Positions 12,201-24,200 of a DNA stretch of 64,000 bases are shown here, piece by piece. This DNA comes from Simmondsia chinensis (lineage: Eukaryota; Streptophyta; Magnoliopsida; Caryophyllales; Simmondsiaceae). Every line of letters begins with the position of its first letter. Within the stretch, counting starts at the first letter, position 1. The stretch lies in contig JAGTTD010000012.1 of the NCBI GenBank assembly GCA_018398585.1, positions 19,353,036 through 19,417,035 on the forward strand. The letters run 5' to 3'. Position numbers and translations under genes: made by a program. The notes beneath the pieces are model-generated. The model searched no databases. It saw only the letters and a list, made by a program, of their open reading frames with translations, and was not told the origin of the DNA.

Positions 12201-15200
12201 ATTTCTCAACATACACAAACAATTGCATCCAATCTAATCGATCCGATTGCCAAGTCTAATTGCAATAAACATTTTTGACATCCTTACCTCAGAGCGGTAC
12301 TCGTTTTCAACAACACCCACAATGGCACCAGGATGACGGGCACCAACAAGCATAAACGCCGAAATCCATATCAGTTTCTCCAACATCTGCTTCTCAAATG
12401 CTGCCTTGTCAAGTACCTGTATAATATTGGACCCCAAAAAATTAAAAAAAAGAGATGGTCCAAACTCGGATTTAAAAAAAATATATATAATAAAATTAAA
12501 CACTTTTGAGCTGAGTTATGTGTCTAAATATGCCTAAATGTAAAACATTCAGTTTAAACGAGCCAAAAGTGAGTTCAAATAAGCCTAAATAAACCAAACT
12601 TGAATTCAAGCCAAGCTGGTGCTCAAGCAAGTCGAGCTCAAGCTCAAGCTCAAAGTCTCCAAACTAAAAAGAGTGGCTTGGAGTTTCACGCCAGAAAAAA
12701 TGTTGGCAAACCAATCTCCAGCCTTATCAGCCGGGCTCCGGCTAAATGGATTATATACAACAACAACAACAACAAACCCAATGCCTCAAGGGCTCCCGCA
12801 TTTGCAGGGTCTGGGGAGGGTGGGATGTACGCAGCCTTACCTCTTTAGGGAGAACTAAATGGATTATATGCCTACATTAAACTCTTCACCTAAAAAAAAT
12901 GGTGAAGGCAGCATAAGTGAACAAGAGACGTGAGAATGTTTAAAGAGTCCTAGAAAATTCTCCCACAGACTTCATTCATGATGATGGAACTAAGTAAAGA
13001 AACAAATCACACCATACTGTATTTTGTTTCAATAACTGAGGTGTACGCACCGCTCACTCATAAGTTTCTCTATATATGCTCTGAGAGTTCGGTGCAACCG
13101 ACCTCGTGTATGACCCAAAGGAATTCTTTGCACCTCGATTACACACAAGATGGGGCATCCCTCTGTCCAATAGAGAGGACATGTACACATCCCTACCCTT
13201 AGAACAAAAGCTGAACAGCTACATGTGCAATTAACTGCATAAATGGGCTTAGCTTTAAGCAGTCTCGTGGTTTAGGAAATATCATATCAAATGTGTTAGA
13301 GACAAGCCTAAATATTCAAGGATCTTTCTCACTAAAGCATGATATTCACAAAGCTAGAAACGAGAATGGGGGAAAATTTGTAACCTGACAAGGTAATATA
13401 ACTTCAAATAATGTATCAGATAAACTAATACTAGAAGTCTAACTGTACTTGGGATAATCCGACAAACATATCTCATGAGAAAATAAAAATTACGGTGGCT
13501 ACAATCAATCTCAACTATTCAGAATACAGCTTCCATCCCTTATTCCTGATCTGCATCAAGACGAGCATGCACACATGTGCATATGAATAGGGACAAATGA
13601 TAATAAATACTAGGCCAATCCTTCTAAAAAAAGGCGCCTAATACTTTCCCTCACCTAAAAAGCAAAAATAACACAGATCTTTTAGTTTCTATTGCTCAAG
13701 TTTCCCTTGGCATAAAGCCTACTTCAAATTTCTGACTTTGTTCATATTATACTTGCACAAATCGATGTAAATGAGGTCAGCTAAGCTTGGAGACAATGTG
13801 CTCAAGCTTGGCTAATCTTGGGTTCGAGCTTGGTTTATTCCACTTAATCCCACCTTGCCTCATTTGAGCTCAATTAGCTGAGTTTTGGACCAGTTTAATT
13901 GCAAACCAGCAAATTGCACAGCATATGGGTTTGGGGTTAGGTTTTGGACTTAGCTTGGGCTTGGGCTTGGGCTTGGGCTTGGGCTTGGACTTGGACTTAG
14001 AGACGACTTCCTGTCCATAATGAAGCACATATATGCTTGTAACAGCTCATGAACCCCAGCTTTGTAAGACTTGGATCATGCAAAGCCGAGCTATACAAGC
14101 TATATACAGAGCAGGTTCAAAAGGGCTCACAAGCCAACTTGGTGCATATACACTCCTACTTTCATAAAGGACTACCTTAAGTGAGGAGTACCTTACAAGA
14201 AAGGCCTCCAGCATGCAATCTCTCAGCCACAGCAGATGCCCATTTCCCATATGCAGCTGTGAGGCCCTCGGGATTCGTGTCAGTCTTCCCATCAATCGGT
14301 GGTTCCCCAAGCTTTGACACTGCAAAATACGCCAACACTTGGTCCGCATCACCGAGACCTTTGCTCTTAAGCCATGGTTCCAGCATTCCATTCTGGAAAA
14401 ATACAAAATCTGCCAGGCTGTCAACATCAATTTCCACTGCTAACATGGAGTAGAAGAAGAGGAGACAAGACAAAGGGCCAAGAAAAACGTAATTCCAAAT
14501 TAGAGTTCATGTGACATGTATGTTCATGTACACTTTTTGGCCCTTCACTGATGGCAAACTAAAGGAGGGACAAAAATAAATGCCAAAATGGCATTGGGGA
14601 ACAAAATGGGAATGTTGGAAACCTTAGGGACCAAAATAAAGTTATTTAGACATTACTGAAACTTAGTTGGGAAAATCACCTTGTCAAAACTAACTTTCTA
14701 AGAAAATTGTGTTCAGGAAATGATATACATATTACATGGTTCGAATCACCCTTTATCTACATGCATATTCAGATATTTTTATTAATTGTCGTACATTTGA
14801 GACAATGTTTTGTAATCCAAGGACAATCCAGTGCAAGAAGCAAAATAGAGAAGTTACTGCTTCTGAACAGACAGTACACTTGAAAAGGATTTCAAGCATA
14901 TAGAACATGACATGCAATGACTTCTTCATTGGAGAAAATGAGCGTCCTTGAGCTAAAATGCAAATTGGTGCTCTGATGCTGATGACCTCTTAAGTGTTCA
15001 AACAGGCATACCTTCCTCCACAAAAAGCTCCAAATCAAGCATCAATTTCTTTATTTGACGATAGACATCAAGCACTTTCAAGCGGTATATTACTTGATTT
15101 AAGATTATATCGGTTTGAAGCTGATCAATGCAGTGTGTCAAGCTTACCGTACAATAGATCAATTGACATCACCAAGTATCACTTTTGAAAGATTTCAACC

Positions 15201-18200
15201 ATCCATGCCTTCATGTTTCACTAAAACCCTAGAATTCAATTATAAATAGTCGTCAAAGCCATGAGAGCAACCATCCTGTGTTTCATCCAAACTATTGTCT
15301 CTCCCGCATCATACCGAGCCACCATCTAAGCTCGGAAGCAATATTGGAGGCCGAGGTTTGAGTAAAAGGTGAAATTAGGAGGAGATGGGATCATGACAAA
15401 ACAAAGTGAGAACAAGTCACAAGAATTAAACTAACGGAGTAGCTGAAACCTCCCAGCGAAGTCATTTTCTTCATCGAATAGTTAATCATATTTTGGACCA
15501 TGTACAAATTTCTAATTTGCCAGATAAGAGAATACAGATGTTAGATAAGTCATGTACTTTCACTTCCAACTCTCTCTTCAATTCTTAAACTCAAAACCAC
15601 AACATCTAACATTCTTCTTGCTTGTTTTTTGTTCATTTCCCATCTATGTTCTTTCATTCAAAAAGTAAGCGCGCTTTTGGATTCAGGGCTTTTTGTAGTC
15701 TCTCATCCTTAAAAAAAAATTTAATACCCATCATTTCCTAAAGGTGTGAACGCATTTTAAGACTATGTCACCGGGAATTTATGCTTTCAGAGTGGGTAAA
15801 CATATGCTTATTTGTTTTTGTTATGCCCTACGGCTTGGTGTTCATGGTGCATCCTCTTCTCACTTTTCATGCAGGCGTGGGTTCTCCATGTATACTGAAG
15901 AGTGCTCTTTTGATTCATTTTAGGGGATTGGAAAAGAATTAAAATGTTAAGAGTCCTGTTTCTACAACGAAGGTGGACATTTCTTGGGTGGATTTAGTTG
16001 GAAAAAAGGGGTAGAAATTTCAAGAACTAAAATACGCTACTTTTAATGCAATAAAGTGATTTTCCTAAGTTCTCTTTAGGATAAAAGATTTGAAGGTTTT
16101 ACTAATATAGCTTAGCTTAGGTAGAGGTGTAAATGAGACGACCCAAGACGAGCAGAGACGAGCTGAGCCAAGTACCCCCTTGTTTGAACTCGAGCTCGAT
16201 GAGCCTTATCAAGCTTGAGTTTGAGCCAAGCTCTTATCAAGCTTTCGTCCCTTTTGCTCAAGCTTGGTTCAATAAGATTTTATAGCATTCGATATTCGTC
16301 CTGACTCAACTCATTAGCCTAACCAGGCTGATTCAAGTTTATCATTGAGCCGAGACGAGATCGTTATCGAGCCAAATTGAGTTCATAATAGAGTCAAGCT
16401 TGTTATCAAGTAGAGCTCGCTATTGACCTGAGTTATTTGTGTTACCATCGAGCCATTATCGAACCATTATCAGGCTAACACAAGTTGTTAACCTAACGAG
16501 CTTTTCACGAGTTCTTAACGAGTTGTTAACGAGCTTTTAACAAGTTCTTATCGAACCCTTGACGAGCCTTTATAAACTATTCACGAACATTAACAAGTCG
16601 AATACCCCCTCTTCGAATTTGGCTTGTTAAACCTATCCAGCTTGCTTGAAATTGACTCGATAAACTATCGATCCCCAATGAGGACCATGAACTACCCCTA
16701 ATCGATTTCGTGTACGAGTAGTTCATCGAATGCTCGGTTCGTTTTTACGTTTTTACCCCTAAGCTTAGGTTGACCTGCAGAGACACTAGAGAGCTTTTTA
16801 GTGTTAGCACTTAGTTGTAGTTCCTTTTATCATTGATGACAACATGTCTTTAGCATATTGGGCATTCTTTCTTTCTTAATACAATTTCTTTTCTCGTCAG
16901 AAAGAAAATGCATTTAAATAAAAGCACATTATTTCTCACTATTATCATGACAACTTACATAATTTTGATTATTTCGTTATAATAGCTATTAAAAGCAAAA
17001 TGTGACTGTTAGAATAGTTGGATTCGAATATTTCACACAGAAAAGTTCAACTCAATGCTAAATGCGTGAATTATGCAATATCATCTCACAGAATAGTTAT
17101 TTCAAAAACAATCTAATACATTATGATGGATAATTATAATACAACAACAACAACAACAACAAACCCAGTGCTTCCAAGGGCTCCCGCAAAAGCAGGGTCC
17201 CCGGGGGGGGGGTAGATGTACGCAGCCTTCCCCCTTCAGGGGACTACCCTGAAGAGAGGCTGTTTCCGAGGACCCCCAACCTGAGAAAACAGGTTCGCAG
17301 CAAAGAGCAAAAGACCTGGCAGCAGGAAGCAACAAAGCATGAGTGGGACAAAAACACACGCCGAGCAAAACAGAGACTCAAAGCAAGCCACATCAAGCAC
17401 AATCAACAGAATCAACATATCAACGGATAAGATACAGCTAAGGATAGAGATAGACGATAGAGATAGAGATTAAGAATCGAGATAGGGATAGAGATAGAGA
17501 TAGAGACAGAGATAAAGATAAGTAGTCAAGTAGCAAGTATCAGCTCATGGGAGCCGAAGCACGGCCTACGTGTGCCAAAAGGACCTAGCACTAGAAGCCG
17601 GACTACCCTACGCCAACAGGAGCATCTAAAACCCCTATGCAAGCCCTCCATTGGGCCCTATCTAAGGCCATCTCCTCCCGAAGGTTTAGGTGGGTGAGGT
17701 CTTGTCGGATCGTCTCAAGTCATTTCTTCTTTGGCCTGCCTCTGCCTGTGCCTCTTCTGCCTAGTGTATTAAGGGGCTGTTCGCATGATGGATAATTATA
17801 ATATAAATCATACATACTATAAAATAATATTTTGCAAACTAATTCATTATAATAGTTCTTGTATTGATGAGCAAAATAGCTACAGTGGCAACCATTGTAT
17901 TTCCACAACAATTCCACAAGGCTCTGTTTGGTACATGAAATTTGAATTGAACTATGGAATTCTAATTCCAGTTCCAATCATGATGGAATTGACATTAGGA
18001 TAGAATTGAAATTCTATAGCTTGGATAATCAAAGGAATTGCTCGAGTTTTAGGTCAATCGAGTTAGATCATTTCAACAGGTCACCAAGGCCGAGCATAGG
18101 GATGAGATGATTGGGTCAGAATGCATCCCGAAAAAAGATTGTTTCAAATATTTGGGGTCTATAGTCCAGCGGGATGGCGGAGTTGACGAGGATGTCAACA

Positions 18201-21200
18201 ACCGGATTAAAGTAGGATGGCATAAGTAGAGGATGGCTTCTGCGGTACTTTGCGACAGAAAGTTTCCGTTGAAGTTGAAGGGAAAATACTATAAAACAGT
18301 AGTGAGACCAGCTATGTCATATGGGGCAGAATGTTGGCCAGTTAAACGGCAACATACGCAGAAGTTGAAGGTGGCAAGAATGAGGATGCTACAGTGAATG
18401 TGAGAGCACACAAGGAAGGACAGGATCAGAAATAATGTTATAAGAAGCAAGTTAGTTGTGGCCTCAATTGAAGATAAGTTGAGGAAGCAATGCCTGCAAT
18501 GGTTTGGACATGTTAGGAGGAGACCAAACACTACTCAGGTCAGGAGATGCGAACAACTCTACATTACGAGCGGGAGGAGAGGTAGAGGAAGGCCCAAGAA
18601 AAGCTGGGTGGACATGATTACACATGACCTCACCCAATTGAACCTAAATGAGGAGATGGCCTTAGATAGAGCTGAGTGGCGGGTTAGAACAGGTGTAGCT
18701 GATGTAGTGGTTTAGGATGGAGAGGTATTACGAGACTAGTGTGTAGAAACCCTAGGCTCTCCCGTTAGATATTGTTGACGGTTGCTTGCTTGATTGTTGG
18801 TGGTAGGGTTGTTATTTAGTTACTGGTTTTTTGCGGCTTTGCCTTGTTGCATCCTTGTTACTTTATCTTGTTGTTAACTTACTTTTTACTTTTTAGATTC
18901 TACTTTCTACTTTCGTACTTTTCACTTGTACTCTGTCTCTACCCTTTGTTTCTTGGGTTGGGGCCCACGGACACAGCCTCTCGTCAGGGTAGCACCTTGA
19001 AGAGGTATAGGCTGCATACATCTCACCCCCCAAGACCCTGCTCATGCGAGAGCCCTTGATGCATTGGATTGTTGTTGTTGTTGTAACTAGGTTGGGGGTT
19101 ACTCTCAGATCGGATCATTTCGGCCTAAAATCACGAGTTTTGGGTCCACTTAGGTCAAGTTGTAGTTAGGTCAGACAACATCATGCAAAAGTCATATATG
19201 ATTTTGGGTTATGGCTTCATTTTGGGACTCGAGGTTAGCATGGATCAGGTATCAAATTGATTGCTTTGAGGCCAATCAGGTTGCATCCTTTCCAATTCTA
19301 GGTTATCTCAAGTCGAGTCGAATTTACGGCGGGCTGAGTTGGATGGGTTCACTTTCAATTTTAGTCATTCATGGGTGTCCAGTCAGTTAGGTTGCATTAC
19401 CTTGGGTTTTTTATCAGCTCAATTAGGTCACATTCAAGTCAGGCTTAAGTCACGTATGGTCATTTTGGGTTTGAATAATCTTGGATTTTGGGTCTATTAG
19501 GTTGGGTCATTCCCAAGATTGAATTAAGTTGGGTCATATTGAAGTTGGCTTGGGTCACTCGAGTTTGTGTGTTCAAGTTGGGTCATTTTGAGTGTTGGAT
19601 CAAATTCAGGTCATGTTGGATGTTTCGATTTCGAGTCATCTTAGGCTCAGGTTAATTAAGTTGAATTATTTTGGGTTTCAGGTCAATTGAGTTAATATGG
19701 TATTATAATCCCTTCCTCCTACCCCAAGGAATTGGGTAACGGAATTACAATTCTTATCCCGACAAGTGAAATTCTGTACACCAATTCCAATCTAAGACTC
19801 AATTCCAAGTTCCAATTTCATGCACCAAACATGACCTAAAAGTTTTACGAGATAACTAGTTTCCCACATCATTGCACTTAAGGGTGTAAATGAGTCGGTC
19901 AATTAGCAAGCACTAGTGAGTTTGCTCAATCAATATCTGGATCTAAAGGCTTGGTTCGGTCCAAGATCGAGTTTAGTAAAGCTCGTCGAGCCCGCTTCTT
20001 TAGATAAGCAAGAAGAGATCAAACCTAATAAAACTTGGCTTAGTGGCTCACGAGCTTAAATGTGCCAACCTTAAGCTAATTTATGAGCCTAAATGTGTCT
20101 AAAAGAGTCAAGAAGTTCAAGCCTGGGAGAGTTAAGCTCAAGCCTACATGACTATACATGAGCCTAGTTCAAGACCAAATGAGCCAAGCATGATTAACTT
20201 GGTAGGTGCTCAACCGAGTTGAGCCAAGAGTAAGCTTTAATTCTCCGAGCTATGCAAGATTTGAGCCAAGCTCAAGCCAAGCCTCAACCTCACAAACTTT
20301 GAGCCTATTTGGTTAAGCTTTTTTTTATGGGGAAAAGGTGATTTTCCTATTTAAATTTCAAGGGCATTTAATCAAAGTGAAAATTTGTTTTCTATTAAAA
20401 GCACAAGTTGTTTTTCTGCTTTTAAGTAGAAGTAGAATTTATGATGCTTCTCCTTTAAAGCTAAAGTAGACTCAAAAATTAAAAAAAATTTAAGATAATA
20501 ATATTGCTACTCAAACACTAAAATTATATCTTATACCCTACATAAAATCTTCAACCCATCCCCAAAACCCTTTTGTAGCAACATCACTTCTCCTCCTCCT
20601 CACCAAACACCACCACGTTGTCGACCACCTGTAGGTTGCCAACCGCCGCCACTCCATAGACCACCTTTGTGTCCAATTTTTACACCCAATTATGTGTTTC
20701 GACCCTTCCCCCTGTACCCCCGCCTTCACCATCAATCGTCAATAGTCAACTATCTACCATCGGACATCGGCTTCAAATGTCTTGTTTGCGTATTTTCTAA
20801 TTTGGTGCAATTTTTTTTATTTTTCATATGATTTTTGTGTGATTCTGGTCTTTTTTTTTCAACTTTTGTATGATTTTTGTGTGATTTTGTGATTTTTTTT
20901 ATTTAAAAAAAAAAAGATAATATTAAAAGAGAAAGAATGTACAAAAGGTCAAGACAAGATGTCCTCAAAATTACATAATGCAACAATGAAAACCATAAAC
21001 TATCAACATCAAGCCCTCTAATCCCTTTCAAGTCAAGGCTATGTCAGCAAAGCCTCCAAAGCTCTTTGTCTAAAGAGTTACTAAAAAGACCACCACCTTC
21101 TAACATAGGACATTAACTAGTGTATGTTGATCCTTAAAGATCCTAGCATTCGTTTCAAGCCAAATACACTAGAGAATTGCAATTTTGGCTGTGGAGAATA

Positions 21201-24200
21201 TGTTAACACGTATTCCTTCTGTCCTACGCCATGAAACTTCATTAGGACATTCTCAACCGATCTTAGGCTAACCCACATTTGGTTGAACGTGGGCAAAAGT
21301 ATGCACCATAAATCCCAAGCCACCACACAATGCAAAAATAAATGGTCATGCGACTCCCCACTCTGGAAGCACATAACGCAAATTCCTGGAGACAAAGCCT
21401 TAAAGGTCTCTGTTTCTACAGGCAATCTTGAGTATTAAGCTTGTAAGAAGTAATATCCAAATAAAAACGTTGATTCTAAAAGGTACCTTAGCTTTCCAAA
21501 CATAAGAGCACAAGGGGAAAATCGGAAAAGGATTATGTGAAGAAGATATTGGAAAAAGGATTTAGACTTAAAAGTGCTAGACCCATCCAACATCTGACCC
21601 CTCTAGTCAAGAAGTGAAGCTAGGCGTACTTGGTCTAGAATATGACTCAATTGTGTGCATTCATGTATTTATCTTGTAGTACGATTCCTGCGAAGGTGCA
21701 GATTTCAAGACAGTGAACCATCCTGCTAAGATGAAAAGAAATTAACTGAGGCATCGTGGACAGTGGACAATCCATATAAAAGTGGAAACTGATGAAAGAA
21801 AACAATATTCCCAACCCAACTGTCCTTCCAAAAACCGAATACAGTCACCCAACATAATCATGAGGCGAATATAGGGTAGGAAAAAGGGGTAAAGCTGTGA
21901 GATAAACTTCAAAGGGGAGGAACAACCAACCACATCCACCAACCCTGCATCCCCACCCATTATCTTGGACACCGTACTTACTCTTGATCACAAGGTGCCA
22001 AAGGGAGTCAGCTTCCCCTAGGGAATCGCCCTAACCATTTGCCTAGAAGAGATACATTCTTGGACACCAAACTTCCAATAACCAACCCCCCATGGCAATG
22101 CGACCTACAGACTCTGTCCCAACTAATCAAATGATCCCAACAGTACTATTCTACCCCTGACCAAAGAAAGTCTTTCATGATTCGCTCAATATGCTTTACA
22201 ATTAACACAAGAATCTTAAAGAGATACATGTAGTATATGGGAATACTATTGAGACATGATTTTGACATGATTTTGGTGTGAGTTTTTGATTTAAGAATGA
22301 GTTTTGTGTGAACTTTGTCCAAATTTCATATTTTCTTATGATTTTGGTTTAGTTTTCCAATTTATGTCTATATTTAGCATAATGTTGGTTTTTTTTTTTT
22401 TTTATCGAAAAAAGAAATATCATTAAGAGAGAAAAAAAGTACAAAGAGTTAAGAACAAGATGTCCTCAAAACACAATCAAGGAACAAATAAAATAAAAAA
22501 TGCAACTATTAACACAAAGCCCTCTAGTCCCTCTGCAAATTAAGGCTATATCAATGAAACCCCTGAAACTCTTGGTCCACAAAGCTCCCAAAAAGACCAC
22601 CTTTTCCCACAAGATATTAACGGGTGTATATTGATTTTTAAAAATCCTAACATTCCTTTCTAACCATATACACCACAGAATCACAATCTTGGTTGAGGGG
22701 AATAGTGTTAAAATGTTTTTCCTCTTCCTTATGCATGGAATTTCATCAGCAAAATACTGTCAACCGATCTTGAAGCCACCCATGTCTAGCCAAAGACGGA
22801 AAAAAAAAAAATCTGCACCATAAATCCCAAGCCACTATACAATGCAAAAATAAGTGATCGCGCGTCTCACCACTTTGGAAGCACATGACACGGATCCCTA
22901 GAGACAAAGCCCTAAAAGGTCTATGCTTCTTCAGGAAATCGTGAGTATTTAGCTTGTTAAGAAGTCAAGACCATTAAAAGACCTTGATTCCAAAGGGAAC
23001 TTTAGGGCCTATTTGATAACAGAAAACAGTTTTCCTTTTCCATTCCAGTTTTCCTTTTCATCTACAGTTTTCTTTTTCTAGTTAGAAAACAGGACAATGC
23101 TTTCAAGTGGTCCCTGCTTTCCAATTTTCTGAAAAATGAGAATCATACATAAATAATGTACAACACGATATATGAATCAACTTTTAGCACCTTTAACATA
23201 GGGGTGTAAACGAACCGAGAACACCCTTGTTCAAACTCGAGCTTGATAAGGCTTATCGAGCTCAAGTTCGAGCCGAGCTCTTGTCGAGCTTTTCCAACCC
23301 TTGTTCGAGCTTAAATTGATAAGATTTTAGCATGTTCAATAATTGGATCGGCTCGACTCGGCTCAACTCGGCTAGTTAAACTTATCGAGTCGAGTCAAGC
23401 TTGTTATCGAGTAGAGTCGAGCTATTCCCAAGCCCAATTGAGCTCAAAACTGAGCGGAGCTTGCTATTGAGTTGAGCTCGCTACCGACACTTTTCAAGTT
23501 ACTATCGAGCCATTATCAAACCACTTTCGAACCACTATCAACTGTTAATAAGCTCTTAACGAGCCCTTAACGAGCTCCTTAACGAACTCTTATCGAGTTC
23601 TTATCAAACTGTTCGTGATTGTTAAAGAACCGAGCACTCCCTATTCAAACTTGACTCGTTAAGCTTATCGAGCATGCTCAAACTCGACTCAATAAGCTAT
23701 CGAATCCTCATAATAAACACGAAAAAGCCCTAATCGATTTCGAACACAAGTAGTTCATCGAACTTTCGGTTTGTTTACATCCCTACCTTAGCAGATAGTT
23801 CGGTATCGCTTTTAAAAAAAGGAACCTAGCCTTAAGTACCCCTAAAGCCTGCTCGTCTATAATTGAACAACTAGCATGATCCTCCTATTTGTCCTTTGCC
23901 TTGAAAATCATTTATCACTTTTAAAAAGGAAGCCTAGCGTCAAGTACTCCAAAGTCATTTACGTAAGAGGAGGAAAAGGTGGGGATATATAGAAAAATAT
24001 TATAAAATCAGTGAGTAATGTGAAAATGTGAAAGAGGGGTTGGGGAAAATTTGAAAAACAAGGTCCCTATTTTGTGAAGAAAATTTGGCAAGCAGTTTAA
24101 AATTGTTTTCCAAATTTGGTAAAAAAAATAGGGAAAACTGGAAAAACTGTTTTCCAACTTCTCCAATTAGAAAACTAGACTAGTGAACACGTTTTCCAAT

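Larger units (their letters stand above)
17920..19843. mobile_element. Repeat-filled fold-back element interrupted by an RTE LINE
   Basis: Left end ggctctgtttggtacatgaa and right end, on the other strand, ggtcatgtttggtgcatgaa form about 40-bp inverted repeats. The interior, outside the LINE, is the degenerate GGTCAA repeat also seen at 10790-11740. The flanking triplets caa and taa would allow a 3-bp PIF/Harbinger duplication with one mismatch, but this is weak. Confidence 0.55.

Noticed and set aside
17102..17418. Minus-strand ORFs of 88 and 60 codons
   Set aside because: They lie in the RTE 3' UTR and tail; the poly-Cys stretch is a reading of (TTG)n.
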